Source of the DNA: Planctomycetota bacterium
GTDB lineage: Bacteria; Planctomycetota; UBA1135; GCA-002686595
DNA: 64,000 nt
Assembly: GCA_026692665.1 (NCBI GenBank)
Contig: JAPLOF010000057.1
Span: 36,045-100,044, forward strand
Direction: 5' to 3'
The translations under genes were made by a program, and so were the position numbers. Under the pieces are notes generated by a model. That model did not search any database and was not told the origin of the DNA. It worked only from the letters and a program-made list of their open reading frames with translations. Position 1 is the first letter of the stretch, and every line of letters starts with the position of its first letter. Shown piece after piece: positions 9,918 through 20,280 of the stretch.

Positions 9918-10706
9918 CTAGAAGATCCCGTTGTTGTTCTTCTGGCCGCCGTAGTACGCGCCGTTCGCCAGCGCGTTGTACGAGAAGATCGCGGACGACA
10001 GGCTCTCGAGCACGTACTTGACGGGGAACAGGAGCGCGTCGATGAAGTAGCCGACCTCGGCCAGCATCGTGGGCGGGACGTAGATGATGTCGCGCTCGCG
10101 CACGTGGACGTTGAACGTCGAGTCGCCGCGCGTGAACAGGTCCGAAACGTCGAAGTACTGGATGAACGGATCGCGCGGGTCGGCGCGGATCAGCCGCACC
10201 CGCCCGAGGTTGCCCGAGTCCGACTTCGGAGTCGCCTGCATGATCGCCTGGAAGAGCGTGAGGTCGCCCGGGAAGTCCTTCTCGCCCGGCGCCTCGACTT
10301 CACCGAAGATGAAGTACTTCTTCCCCTGGGTGTAGATGCGCACCTTGATGTCGAGGAGGTCGAAGTACGGGCTGTACTTCTCCATCAAGAGCGCCTCGAT
10401 CTGCGTGCGGGTGAGTCCGGCGACGACGACGGCCCCGAGCTCGGGCAGCACCACGGTCCCGTCGATGTCCACGGGCGTGCGCTCGATCTTCAGCTCGTTC
10501 TGGTAGGCGTCCTCGATGCCGATGTTGTCGCCGATCGCGACCCAGTTCTCCTCCTCGGCGTTGCCCGAGTAGCGGTTCCCGAACCCGTCCGTGTTCAGGT
10601 ACTGGAGGACGCGCTTGTCCGGCGTGGCGTTGCACCCCGAGAGCCACAGCCCGAGGAGGCCCAGGACTGCGAGGAGGGCGCGATGCGCGGGGCTGGCGGG
10701 GGTCAT
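9918..10706 (-). CDS. Polysaccharide export lipoprotein (Wza/SLBB-like)
   Basis: Lipobox LGLWLSGC; DNIGIEDAYQNELKIERTPVDIDGTVVLPELGAVVVAGLT poly_export signature; RERDIIYVPP near C-terminus. Confidence 0.85.
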   Translation of the reverse strand: MTPASPAHRALLAVLGLLGLWLSGCNATPDKRVLQYLNTDGFGNRYSGNAEEENWVAIGDNIGIEDAYQNELKIERTPVDIDGTVVLPELGAVVVAGLTRTQIEALLMEKYSPYFDLLDIKVRIYTQGKKYFIFGEVEAPGEKDFPGDLTLFQAIMQATPKSDSGNLGRVRLIRADPRDPFIQYFDVSDLFTRGDSTFNVHVRERDIIYVPPTMLAEVGYFIDALLFPVKYVLESLSSAIFSYNALANGAYYGGQKNNNGIF

Positions 10707-10800
10707 CGGGGGGAGGAAGTCGGTCGCGGTCCGAAGAGGATCGGGCCCGTCCGACCCTGATCGGCAGAAAGGGCTTCCGGGTTGAACCGCCAGGGGAACC

Positions 10801-11829
10801 TCACGAGGCGCCGTACTGGCGGGCGTAGTACTCACGGTACGCACCGCTCCGAACCCGTTGCAACCACCCGGAATGGGTCGCGTACCAGCGGATGGTCAGG
10901 GGCAGGGCCTCGGCGAAGGTGAACCGGGGGCTCCAGCCCAGTTCCCGGCGGATCTTCGTGGCGTCGATCGCATAGCGCCGGTCGTGGCCGGGGCGGTCCT
11001 TGACGTACGTGATCAGGCTTTCCGGCTTCCCGAGTTCCCGCAGCACGTGGCGCACGAGCACCAGGTTCGCGAGTTCGTTGTTGCCGCCGATGTTGTAGGC
11101 CTCGCCGACCTGGCCCTTCTCGAGCACGGCCAGGATCGCCTCGCAGTGGTCCCGGACGTAGAGCCAGTCGCGGACGTACATCCCGTCGCCGTAGACCGGG
11201 ATGGATTTGCCCTCGGTCGCGTTGGCGATCATGAGCGGCAGGAACTTCTCCGGGAACTGGTACGGCCCGTAGTTGTTCGAGCAACGCGTGATGCAGGCCG
11301 GGAACCCGTGGGTGTGGACGGCCGCGCGGACCAGGAGGTCGCTGCCGGCCTTGCTGGCCGAGTAGGGCGAGTTCGGGGCCAGCGGAGTCTCTTCCGTGAA
11401 GAGGCCCGTGTCCCCCAGCGACCCGTAGACCTCGTCGGTCGAGACGTGGACGAACTTCTCGACGCCGTGCCGGCGCGAGGCGTCGAGCAGGATCTGCGTC
11501 CCGACCACGTTCGTCGTGACGAACGGGGTCCCCGAGACGATCGAGCGGTCGACGTGGCTCTCCGCGGCGAAGTGCACCACGAACAGCTGGCCTCCGAGCC
11601 CCTTGGCCTCCTGGAAGGCCTTCTCCACGTCTTCCGGCTTCGTGATGTCGCCGTGCACGAAGCGGTGCCGCGCGTTCTTCGCGACGGGCTCGAGGTTCTC
11701 CAGGTTGCCCGCGTAGGTCAGGGCGTCCAGGTTCACGACCCGCGCCTCGGGCCGGATCTCGGCCAGCATGTGGACGAAGTTCGAGCCGATGAAGCCGGCG
11801 CCGCCGGTGACGAGGATCGTGTGGTGCAT
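10801..11829 (-). CDS. rfbB: dTDP-glucose 4,6-dehydratase
   Basis: GGAGFIGSNFVH, HFAAESHVDRSI, HVSTDEVYGSLG, YSASKAGSDLLVRA, RCSNNYGPYQFPEK. Confidence 0.95.
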   Translation of the reverse strand: MHHTILVTGGAGFIGSNFVHMLAEIRPEARVVNLDALTYAGNLENLEPVAKNARHRFVHGDITKPEDVEKAFQEAKGLGGQLFVVHFAAESHVDRSIVSGTPFVTTNVVGTQILLDASRRHGVEKFVHVSTDEVYGSLGDTGLFTEETPLAPNSPYSASKAGSDLLVRAAVHTHGFPACITRCSNNYGPYQFPEKFLPLMIANATEGKSIPVYGDGMYVRDWLYVRDHCEAILAVLEKGQVGEAYNIGGNNELANLVLVRHVLRELGKPESLITYVKDRPGHDRRYAIDATKIRRELGWSPRFTFAEALPLTIRWYATHSGWLQRVRSGAYREYYARQYGAS

Positions 11830-11836
11830 GGGAGGT

Positions 11837-12706
11837 CTAGAGCGCGAGGAATCGTTGCAGTGCGACGCGCCAGGGCGCGAGCGGCGCGCCGCGCAGCGCG
11901 GTGAGGCGCGAGCAGTCGAGGACGGAGTAGCGCGGGCGCGCCGCGGGACGCGGGAACTCGCTGGTCGTGCACGGCACGACCTTCACGTGCCGCACGCCGG
12001 AGAGCTCGAGCGTGGCGACGGCGAGGTCGAACCACGAAGCCTGACCGTCGCACGCCGCGTGGTAGATGCCAGGCTCTCCGCGCGCGAGCACGTCCCACAG
12101 GGCGGGCGCGAGTTCCAGCGTCGAGGTCGGCGACCCGATCTGATCGTGCACGACCTTGAGCTCGCTGCGGTCCTTCGCGAGCCCGAGGATCGTGCCCGGA
12201 AAGTGCTTGCCGCGCGGGCCGTACAGCCACTGCGTGCGCACGATCCGGGCGCCAGCCGGATGCGCTTCGCGAGCGGCGACCTCGCCCGCGAGCTTCGTGC
12301 GGCCGTAGACCGAGAGCGGGTTCGTCGCGTCGTCGACGTGGTAGGGCCGCTGCCCGGAGCCGTCGAACACGAAGTCCGTGCTGACCACGACGAGCGGAGC
12401 TCCGACCGCGGCCGCGGCGCGCGCGAGCTCGCGCGTCGCGTCCACGTTGGCCCGCGCCGCGTCGGCCGCGCGCTCCTCGGCCAGGTCGACCGCCGTCCAG
12501 GCCGCCGCGTGGATCACCCCGTCGAACGGGCCGTGCAGCCGGAAGAGCTCGTCGACGCGCGCCCGGTCCGCGAGGTCGAAGCCCACCGCCGCGACGCCGG
12601 TCCCCTCGCGCAGGTCGGAACCGATCGCCGTCACGCCACGCGGCACCGACAGGAGCAGTTCGCTCCCGAGCATGCCGGAAGCGCCGGTGACGAGGACGCG
12701 TCGCAT
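11837..12706 (-). CDS. rfbD: dTDP-4-dehydrorhamnose reductase
   Basis: TGASGMLGSEL, STDFVFDG, YGRTKLAGE, RTQWLYGPRGKHF. Confidence 0.93.
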   Translation of the reverse strand: MRRVLVTGASGMLGSELLLSVPRGVTAIGSDLREGTGVAAVGFDLADRARVDELFRLHGPFDGVIHAAAWTAVDLAEERAADAARANVDATRELARAAAAVGAPLVVVSTDFVFDGSGQRPYHVDDATNPLSVYGRTKLAGEVAAREAHPAGARIVRTQWLYGPRGKHFPGTILGLAKDRSELKVVHDQIGSPTSTLELAPALWDVLARGEPGIYHAACDGQASWFDLAVATLELSGVRHVKVVPCTTSEFPRPAARPRYSVLDCSRLTALRGAPLAPWRVALQRFLAL

Positions 12707-12716
12707 CGCGCGTCCG

Positions 12717-13445
12717 TCAGCCCTTGTTCGCGCCGCCGGCGGCGACGAGCGACGCCGCGGAGTGCAGCGACTGGAACGTGCCGGCGTCCGTCCACCAGCC
12801 GTCGAGGACCTCGAAGGTCATCGAGCCGTCCTGGATGTACCAGTTGTTGACGTCCGTGATCTCGAGCTCGCCGCGGTCGCTGGGCTTCAGCGTCTTGATG
12901 ATGTCCCAGACGCGGCCGTCGTACATGTAGATGCCGATCACGGCCAGGTTCGACTGCGGGTTCTTCGGCTTCTCGACGATGCGCGAGACCTTGCCGTTCT
13001 GCACGGTCGCGACGCCGAAGCGCTCGGGGTCGGGCACTTCCTTGAGCAGGATCTTGGCGCCCTTGCCTTGCTTGCGGAAGTCCGCCGCGGCCTTGGCGAT
13101 GTTCTTCTCGATGATGTTGTCGCCCAGGATCACGCACACGGGCGAACCGGCGGCCCAGTGTTCTGCGAGGCCCAGAGCCTCGGCGATTCCGCCCTCGCCT
13201 TCCTGATACGTGTAGTTCAGGTGCTTGAGCCCGAAGTCCTTGCCGTTGCCGAGCAGCGACAGGAAGTCGCCCGACTTGCGGCCGCCGGTCACGATCATGA
13301 TGTCCGTGATGCCGGCCTTCACCATGGCCTCGATCGGGTAGTAGATCATCGGCCGGTCGTAGACCGGCAGCAGGTGCTTGTTCGTGATCTTCGTGAGCGG
13401 GAACAGCCGCGTGCCGAGGCCGCCGGCCAGGATGACGCCTTTCAT
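12717..13445 (-). CDS. rfbA: Glucose-1-phosphate thymidylyltransferase (short RmlA type)
   Basis: MKGVILAGGLGTRLFPLTKITNKHLLPVYDRPMIYYP signature; 242 aa. Confidence 0.93.
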   Translation of the reverse strand: MKGVILAGGLGTRLFPLTKITNKHLLPVYDRPMIYYPIEAMVKAGITDIMIVTGGRKSGDFLSLLGNGKDFGLKHLNYTYQEGEGGIAEALGLAEHWAAGSPVCVILGDNIIEKNIAKAAADFRKQGKGAKILLKEVPDPERFGVATVQNGKVSRIVEKPKNPQSNLAVIGIYMYDGRVWDIIKTLKPSDRGELEITDVNNWYIQDGSMTFEVLDGWWTDAGTFQSLHSAASLVAAGGANKG

Positions 13446-13747
13446 GGGACGTGGTTCGTACGCCTCGGGGGCGTCGTGGGTTCGGGGTCTTCGGGGGGTC
13501 GGGGCGCGAGGCCGGCGCGAGAGAATAGCCGTGCGGCGGAGGGGCCGCCAACGGGATCGCCCGTGGGAGCGCGGCGGACCACCGGGATCGGACGCCGGGT
13601 CCGTTCCGCTGGAGCGGCTCCCGGTGGATCCGCGCGTGAAGCACCGGCCAAGATCGCCCTGGAACGTCTTTCCGAAGGCCCGCAGGAATCGGGTCGATCC
13701 CTGCCCGGCCGCGGCCTACACCGGCACGCGCTTTCGGAGGTAGAACC

Positions 13748-14644
13748 ATGGATCGCATGACGTCGACGGTCACGAGCACGCCAGGCCCCGGAGCGCGAAC
13801 GGCGGAGCGGGACGACCTCCCGGCCGTGGCCCGCGCGCTCCGGTACGCGGCCGTGCACGCGGTCGCGCAGCCGGCCGTCGCCGACCTGGCGCGCGCCGCG
13901 GGGCTCTCCGAGACGCGCTTCTCGCGCGCCTGCCGGGAACACGCCGGGATCACGCCCAAGGGCTACGTCCAGGCGCTGACGATCGCCGCGGCGCGCGAAC
14001 GGCTGGCGCGCTCGCGCCCGGTGCTCGAGACGAGCTTCCGCACGGGGCTCTCGGGGGGCTCGCGCCTCCACGACCTGTTCGTCGGGATCGAGCGCATGAC
14101 GCCCGGCGAGTACGCGCGCGGCGGCGCGGGGCTCGCCATCGCGTGGGACGAGGTCGCGACGCCCTTTGGTCCGGCGCTCGTTTGCGCCGCGCCGCGCGGC
14201 GTGTGCGCGCTCGCCTTCACCGAGGGTCGCGGCCTCGACGCTGAGCTCGCGCACACACGGGCCCGCTGGCCGCGCGCCGCATTCGCGCGCGACGAGCGCG
14301 CGATCGCGCCGGCGGCGGGAGTGCTGCGCGACCGTCTCGCCGGCCGCGCGCTGGAGTCCGGCCGGTCGATCACGCTGCTCCTGAAGGGCACCGACTTCGA
14401 GCTGCGCGTGTGGGAGGCGCTGCTCGCGATCCCCGAGGGCAGCATCGCGAGCTACGGCGGGCTCGCGCGCGCGCTCGACGTCCCGCGCGCCGCGCGCGCC
14501 GTCGGACGCGCGATCGGCGCGAACCCGGTCGGCGTGCTGATCCCCTGCCACCGCGTGCTGCGCGAGACCGGCGCGCTCGGCGGCTACCGCTGGGGCGAGA
14601 CGACGAAGCGCGCGCTGCTCGCCGCCGAGGCTTCGCGCGCGTGA
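13748..14644 (+). CDS. Ada-like protein: AraC-type HTH plus O6-alkylguanine-DNA alkyltransferase
   Basis: AraC helix region (VADLARAAGLSETRFSRACREHAGITPKGYVQ) and IPCHRVL active site; Ada Zn-binding N-terminal domain not present. Confidence 0.9.
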   Translation: MDRMTSTVTSTPGPGARTAERDDLPAVARALRYAAVHAVAQPAVADLARAAGLSETRFSRACREHAGITPKGYVQALTIAAARERLARSRPVLETSFRTGLSGGSRLHDLFVGIERMTPGEYARGGAGLAIAWDEVATPFGPALVCAAPRGVCALAFTEGRGLDAELAHTRARWPRAAFARDERAIAPAAGVLRDRLAGRALESGRSITLLLKGTDFELRVWEALLAIPEGSIASYGGLARALDVPRAARAVGRAIGANPVGVLIPCHRVLRETGALGGYRWGETTKRALLAAEASRA

Positions 14645-15531
14645 ACCGCGGCTACGTCTACACGAGCGAGGTGCGGCCGGCGGAGTCCGGCCTGGACGTG
14701 CTCGCGTACCACGTGCTCCGCTTCCAGAAGCGCACGGCCGACGACTGGCGCGCGTCGATCGGCGCCGGAGACGTGCGCGTGAACGGCGAGGTCGCCGATC
14801 TCGCGCATGTGCTGTCGCCGGGCGACACGGTCACGTACCACCGCGCTCCGTGGCGCGAACCCGACGCACCGACGATGTTCGGCGTCGCGTGGGAGGACGA
14901 GCACGTGCTCGTCGCCGAGAAGCCGGCGGGATTGCAGGTGCTCCCGGCCGGACCGTACTTCGAGAAGACGCTGTTCCACCTCGTGCGCGTCAGCGCGCCG
15001 GACCGCGCGCAGGCGTCCCCCATCCACCGGCTGGGTCGCGGCACGTCGGGGCTGATCCTCGTGGGCAAGACCGAGATCGCGCGAGTCTCGCTGGCGCGCC
15101 AGTTCCGCGAGCGCACGCCCACGAAGACGTATTTCGCGCTCGTCGAAGGATGCGCGCTGCCCGACTCGTGCCACGCGCGCCACCCGATCGGCGACGTCGC
15201 GCACGGCCCGATGCGCCTGCACGTCGCGCGCGCGGGCGGCAAGCCGTCGCTGACGCGCGTGCGCGTGCTGCGTCGCGACCGCGAGCTGGATCGCACGCTC
15301 GTCGCCGCGCAGCCGATCACGGGCCGCCCCGACCAGATCCGGATCCACCTCGCCGCGCTCGGCGCGCCGATCGTGGGCGACCCGCTGTTCGGTCCGGGCG
15401 GGACCGCGAAGAGCGACGTCCCTCCGGGTACCGGCGGCTATCACCTGCATGCGGCCGGGATCGGATTCGTGCATCCGGCGACGGGCGCGCGGATCAAGCT
15501 GAGGTCGCTGCCGGCGTGGATGCCGGGATGA
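14641..15531 (+). CDS. RluA-family pseudouridine synthase
   Basis: GTG start overlapping previous stop (GTGA); HRLGRGTSGLILVGKT catalytic motif; ITGRPDQIRIHLAALGAPIVGDPLFG. Confidence 0.9.
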   Translation: MNRGYVYTSEVRPAESGLDVLAYHVLRFQKRTADDWRASIGAGDVRVNGEVADLAHVLSPGDTVTYHRAPWREPDAPTMFGVAWEDEHVLVAEKPAGLQVLPAGPYFEKTLFHLVRVSAPDRAQASPIHRLGRGTSGLILVGKTEIARVSLARQFRERTPTKTYFALVEGCALPDSCHARHPIGDVAHGPMRLHVARAGGKPSLTRVRVLRRDRELDRTLVAAQPITGRPDQIRIHLAALGAPIVGDPLFGPGGTAKSDVPPGTGGYHLHAAGIGFVHPATGARIKLRSLPAWMPG

Positions 15532-15602
15532 ACCGCGCGCGGTGACGCGTGCGCGAGGTCCGCACGAGTCGGACCGAGGCGTCGATCCGGAGGCGATCGC
15601 GC

Positions 15603-16547
15603 TCAGGCGCGGTCGCGGTACCACTTCACGAACCGCTCGACGCCCTCGCGCACGCTCGTGTGCGGGTCGTAGCCGAGCTTGTCGCGCGACTTCGTGATGT
15701 CCGCGTAGGTCACGAGCACGTCGCCGGCCTGCATCGGCTGCCGGTCGAGGATCGGAGTCTTCCCGCACGCCTCGCCGATGATGCCGACCAGCTCCTGAAG
15801 CGAAGTCGTGGCCGATTCGCCCAGGTTGTAGATCTCGTAGCCGGCGCAGCGGTCGAGCGCGCGCACCACGCCGTCGACGATGTCGCTCACGTACGTGTAG
15901 TCGCGCCGCGTCGAGCCGTCGCCGTAGAACGGGATCGGCTTCCCCTCGAGCGTCGCCTTCACGAACTTGTGGATCGCCATCTCGGGCCGCTGGCGCGGAC
16001 CGTAGACGGTGAAGAAGCGCAGGCAGCTCGTCGGGATCCCGTACAGGTGGTGGTACGTCCAGCAGTGCAGCTCGCCCGCGCGCTTCGTCGCGGCGTACGG
16101 CGAGACCGGATGGTGGATGTCGTCGGTCTCGCGGAACGGCGTGTTGGCGCGGTCGCCGTAGACGCTCGAACTCGACGCGAACACGAAACGCGTCTTGGGT
16201 CGTTTCTTCAATTCCTCGAGGAAATGCAGCGTGCCGCGCACGTTCACGTCCTCGTAGTGCAGCGGGTCGAGGATCGAAGGGCGCACGCCGGCCATCGCGG
16301 CCAGGTGGATCACGGCGTCGAAGCGGCCGTCGGCGAAGAGGCGCGACACGAGCGCCTTGTCGCGGATGTCCCCCGTCACCACCGTCGTGCCGGGCAGTGA
16401 GGCGAGGTTCGCGCGCTTGATCGCCGGATCGTAGTAGTCGTTGAAGTTGTCGAGGACGGTCACGCGATCGCCGCGCGCGAGCAGCGCCTCGCCCACGTGG
16501 CTGCCGATGAAACCCGCGCCGCCGGTAATCAGGACGTTCTGCGGCAT
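15603..16547 (-). CDS. NAD-dependent SDR epimerase (UDP-glucuronate/UDP-glucose 4-epimerase-like)
   Basis: GGAGFIGSHVGEALLARGD, SSSSVYGD, YAATKRAGE, TVYGPRQRPEMAIHKF. Confidence 0.88.
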   Translation of the reverse strand: MPQNVLITGGAGFIGSHVGEALLARGDRVTVLDNFNDYYDPAIKRANLASLPGTTVVTGDIRDKALVSRLFADGRFDAVIHLAAMAGVRPSILDPLHYEDVNVRGTLHFLEELKKRPKTRFVFASSSSVYGDRANTPFRETDDIHHPVSPYAATKRAGELHCWTYHHLYGIPTSCLRFFTVYGPRQRPEMAIHKFVKATLEGKPIPFYGDGSTRRDYTYVSDIVDGVVRALDRCAGYEIYNLGESATTSLQELVGIIGEACGKTPILDRQPMQAGDVLVTYADITKSRDKLGYDPHTSVREGVERFVKWYRDRA

Positions 16548-16551
16548 CGCG

Positions 16552-18399
16552 TCACTCCACCGTCACCGACTTGGCCAGGTTGCGCGGCTTGTCGATGTCG
16601 AGGCCCTTCAGGTCGGCCATGTGGTACGCCACGAGCTGCAGCGGGATCACGTTGAGGATCGGCGACAGCCACTCGGAGCACTCGGGCACGAGCACGTGCT
16701 CGTCCGACTGTGCGATGCTCTCCCTGTCGGAACCGATCGCGATCACGTGGCCGCCGCGCGCGCGCACCTGCTCCAGGTTGGAGCGCACCTTCTCGGCCAG
16801 CGGGCCGGCGCTGTTCACGACCAGGATCGACATCTCCGGGTCGATCAAGGCGATCGGGCCGTGCTTCATCTCGCCGGCGGGGTAGCCCTCGGCGTGCACG
16901 TAGCTGATCTCCTTGAGCTTCAGCGCGCCCTCGAGCGCGATCGGGTAGTTGATCCCGCGGCCGAGGAAGAGGAAGCCGCGTTGCGAGCGGTTCTTCTGGG
17001 CGATGTCGCGGACCTCGGAGACGGCGCGCTCGCCGAGAAGGCTCTCCATCTTCGGACGCAGCAGGCGCAGCTCGGAGACGAGCTCCTTCCCCTGCGCCAG
17101 CGACAGGACGCCGCGAGCGCGGCCGAGCCGCACGGCGAAGAGGAACGCTGCGACGACCTGTGCCACGAAGGCCTTCGTGCTGGCGACGCCGATCTCGGGC
17201 CCGGCGTGGGTCAGGATCGTGGCCTGCGACTCGCGGACCAGCGTGCTGCCCACCACGTTGCAGATCGCGGCCGTGCGCGCGCCGAGCGTCTTCGCGAGCC
17301 GCAGCGCGGCCAGCGTGTCGGCCGTCTCGCCCGACTGCGAGATCGCGAGCGCCAGGGTGTTGTGCGCCAACACCGGATCGCGGTAGCGGAACTCGGACGC
17401 GTAGTCGACGTCGACCGGGATGCGCGCGAGCCCCTCGATCAGGTAGCGCGCGATCCAGCCGGCGTGCAGCGCCGTGCCGCACGCGACGACCTGGATGCGG
17501 TCGATCGCGCGCAGCTCGTGGTCGCCGAAGCCGGGCACGCCGAAGTCCACGTCGCCCTTGTCGAGCCGCAGGCGGTCGAACGCCGTGCGCGCCAGGACGT
17601 CGGGCTGCTCGTGGATCTCCTTGAGCATGTAGTGCGGGAAGGAGCCCTTGCCGGCGGACTCCGGATCCCACTCGACGCGCCGCGTCGGCCGGTCGACGAC
17701 CGTGCCGTCGATGCGCGTCACGCGCAGCGGGCGTCCGAGCTCGAGCTCGCACACGTCGCCGTCCTCCAGGAACACGACGTCGCGTGTGTGCGCGATGAGC
17801 GCCAGCACGTCGGAAGCGAGGTACACGCCGTCGGGGCCGGCGGCCACGGCCAGTGGCGGGCCCGAGCGCGCGCAGACGATGCGCGGGCCGCGCTCGCCCT
17901 GCGCCAACGCGGCGATCGCGTAATAGCCGCGGACGCGCGCCAGGCTCGCCCGCACGGCGTCGGGGAGCTCCCGGCCGCGCGCGACCTCGCGACCCACGAG
18001 GTGCGCGAGGACCTCGGTGTCCGTGTCCGAGGCGAAGCGCACGCCCGCGGCCTCGAGTTCCGCGCGCAATTCGGCCCAGTTCTCGATGACTCCGTTGTGG
18101 ACCAGGGCGACGCGCCCTTCCGCGTCGGTGTGCGGGTGCGCATTCTCGTCCGACGGCGGACCGTGCGTGGCCCAGCGCGTGTGGCCGATGCCGGCGCGCG
18201 CTCCGGACAGGGTCCCGTCGGACAGGGAGTGCTCCAGGCGCTCCAGGCGACCGGCCTTGCGCCGGATGGAGATCGCCCCGGCCTCGAGCACCGCGACGCC
18301 CGCCGAGTCGTACCCGCGGTATTCGAGGAGTCGCAGGCCTTGGAGCAGGGTCTCGACGACTCCACCGCCGCGCTGGATCGCACCGACGACGCCGCACAC
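16552..18399 (-). CDS. glmS: Glutamine--fructose-6-phosphate aminotransferase (isomerising)
   Basis: GTG start giving (M)CGVVGAIQ; GIGHTRWATHG; two SIS domains; C-terminal DKPRNLAKSVTVE. Confidence 0.97.
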   Translation of the reverse strand: MCGVVGAIQRGGGVVETLLQGLRLLEYRGYDSAGVAVLEAGAISIRRKAGRLERLEHSLSDGTLSGARAGIGHTRWATHGPPSDENAHPHTDAEGRVALVHNGVIENWAELRAELEAAGVRFASDTDTEVLAHLVGREVARGRELPDAVRASLARVRGYYAIAALAQGERGPRIVCARSGPPLAVAAGPDGVYLASDVLALIAHTRDVVFLEDGDVCELELGRPLRVTRIDGTVVDRPTRRVEWDPESAGKGSFPHYMLKEIHEQPDVLARTAFDRLRLDKGDVDFGVPGFGDHELRAIDRIQVVACGTALHAGWIARYLIEGLARIPVDVDYASEFRYRDPVLAHNTLALAISQSGETADTLAALRLAKTLGARTAAICNVVGSTLVRESQATILTHAGPEIGVASTKAFVAQVVAAFLFAVRLGRARGVLSLAQGKELVSELRLLRPKMESLLGERAVSEVRDIAQKNRSQRGFLFLGRGINYPIALEGALKLKEISYVHAEGYPAGEMKHGPIALIDPEMSILVVNSAGPLAEKVRSNLEQVRARGGHVIAIGSDRESIAQSDEHVLVPECSEWLSPILNVIPLQLVAYHMADLKGLDIDKPRNLAKSVTVE

Positions 18400-18401
18400 G
18401 G

Positions 18402-19379
18402 TCAGCGCACTCCCTGGGCCCGGGTCGGCTCCGGCCCCAGCGCGACGCGCGCGCGGAAGTGATCGAGGGTGCGCCCGAGGCCGTCCTTCAGGGCCACCTT
18501 GGGTTCCCAGCCGAGGAGCCGGCGGGCTTTCGAGATGTCGGGCTGGCGCACCTTGGGATCGTCGACCGGGAGCGGGCGGAACTCGATCCCCGACTTGGAA
18601 CCGGTGGCCTCGATGACCGCCTGCGCGAACTGCAGGATCGTCATCTCGGTCGGATTGCCGATGTTCACGGGCAGGTGCTCCTTCGAGTTCAGCAGCCGCC
18701 AGATCCCTTCGACGAGGTCGTCCACGTAGCAGAACGAGCGCGTCTGGGATCCGTCTCCGAAGACGGTGAGAGCCTCGCCGCGGAGCGCCTGACTCATGAA
18801 GGCCGGCAGCGCGCGCCCGTCGCGCAAGCGCATCCGCGGACCGTACGTGTTGAAGATCCGGACGATGCGCGTGTCGAGGCCGTGGAACCGGTGGTAGGCC
18901 ATCGTCATCGCCTCGGCGAAGCGCTTGGCCTCGTCGTAGACGCCGCGCGGACCGACCGGGTTCACGTTGCCCCAATAGTCCTCGGACTGCGGGTGGACGA
19001 GCGGATCGCCGTAGCACTCGCTGGTGGAGGCGAGGAGGAAGCGCGCCTTCTTCGCGTGCGCGAGACCGAGCGCCTTGTGCGTGCCGAGCGAGCCGACCTT
19101 GAGGGTCTGGATCGGCAACTCGAGGTAGTCGATCGGCGAGGCCGGCGACGCGAAGTGCAGGACCGCGTCCACGGGCCCGGGCACGTGGATGTGCTCGGTC
19201 ACGTCGCGCTTCTCGAAGTGGAACGACGCGTCGCGGAACAGCTGCTCCACGTTGCGCATGTCGCCGGTGATGAGGTTGTCCATGCAGACGACCTCGAACC
19301 CCTCGGCCAGGAATCGCTCGCACAGGTGGCTGCCGAGGAAGCCGGCACCGCCGGTGATCAGGACGCGCGGACGTGCCAT
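18402..19379 (-). CDS. UDP-glucuronate decarboxylase-like SDR
   Basis: [67 protein letters not shown] signature of UXS family. Confidence 0.9.
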   Translation of the reverse strand: MARPRVLITGGAGFLGSHLCERFLAEGFEVVCMDNLITGDMRNVEQLFRDASFHFEKRDVTEHIHVPGPVDAVLHFASPASPIDYLELPIQTLKVGSLGTHKALGLAHAKKARFLLASTSECYGDPLVHPQSEDYWGNVNPVGPRGVYDEAKRFAEAMTMAYHRFHGLDTRIVRIFNTYGPRMRLRDGRALPAFMSQALRGEALTVFGDGSQTRSFCYVDDLVEGIWRLLNSKEHLPVNIGNPTEMTILQFAQAVIEATGSKSGIEFRPLPVDDPKVRQPDISKARRLLGWEPKVALKDGLGRTLDHFRARVALGPEPTRAQGVR

Positions 19380-19395
19380 GGATGCCTCTTCGGAC

Positions 19396-20280
19396 TCAAC
19401 GCGGCCCGAGCCCTCGGAAGTCGGCTTCTTCGCCCCGTTCGAGGCGCAGCCGCTGCCCCAAGCCCTGGATCTCGTGCTCGCCGACGGCCTGCACGCGGAC
19501 GCGCGCCGCGTCGGCGTCGGTCTCGACCGCGCCGCTCGACCGCACGGTGAACCCGGGGCCCGTCACGAGTTGTGCGCTCGTCGCGCTGCGCGTCGGACGG
19601 CCGCCGGCCGAGAGCAGCGGGAGGTCGACGGCCTGGCCCGGATCGAGCTCGATCACGTCCTCGCGGAACGCGATGCGGCTCGATGTCTTGGACTGGTTCT
19701 TCACGCGGACGATGTCGGCGCGCACGCGCTCGAGCACGATCGGCCCGGAGGAAGCCGAGAGCCGCGCGCCCCCCACGAGGTCGATCTGCTCCTCGCCGGC
19801 GAGGTCGATCCAGGCGCTCGCGACGTCCAGGAACGTGAAGAGGCTCTCGCCGCGCGACGGGGATCCGACGAGTCCGAACCCGCGGTCGGACATCAGGATC
19901 GAGGTGCCGTCGCTCCACAGGATCTCGACGCGGCCGCCGGGCGCGACGGACACCGAGGAGCCGGAGTGGACGCGCGTGTTCTTCTCGTAGAACGAGAGCG
20001 GAAAGCCCCCGGTCCGGCCCGCGGGCCGGACCTTGACCGGATCCGCGTGGCGGATGACGAGCACTTCCTCGGGCCCCTCGGGGTAGAGGAGCTGCGCGCC
20101 AGGCGGAAGCGGTTCCTCGGCCTCGGTCATGGGCCCAGGGTGCTGCTGGGTGCTCCAGAAGGGCCAGCGGCTGTAGGCCGTGCAGGAGGCGCAGCCGATC
20201 GCGAGCGCGAGCGGCGCCACGAGCGAGCCGAGGCCGGACAGGCGGCCAGCTCCGGCGGACTTCCGCGCCGCGCGGATCAT
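19396..20280 (-). CDS. Hypothetical signal-peptide/lipoprotein, FecR-like beta protein
   Basis: Signal peptide with [30 protein letters not shown] and later FecR-like repeats. Confidence 0.6.
   Translation of the reverse strand: MIRAARKSAGAGRLSGLGSLVAPLALAIGCASCTAYSRWPFWSTQQHPGPMTEAEEPLPPGAQLLYPEGPEEVLVIRHADPVKVRPAGRTGGFPLSFYEKNTRVHSGSSVSVAPGGRVEILWSDGTSILMSDRGFGLVGSPSRGESLFTFLDVASAWIDLAGEEQIDLVGGARLSASSGPIVLERVRADIVRVKNQSKTSSRIAFREDVIELDPGQAVDLPLLSAGGRPTRSATSAQLVTGPGFTVRSSGAVETDADAARVRVQAVGEHEIQGLGQRLRLERGEEADFRGLGPR

Noticed and set aside
13446-13747. Possible long regulatory leader between rfbA and ada-like genes
   Set aside because: Only a plausible Shine-Dalgarno (ggaggt) before 13748 could be supported; no conserved RNA structure was recognised
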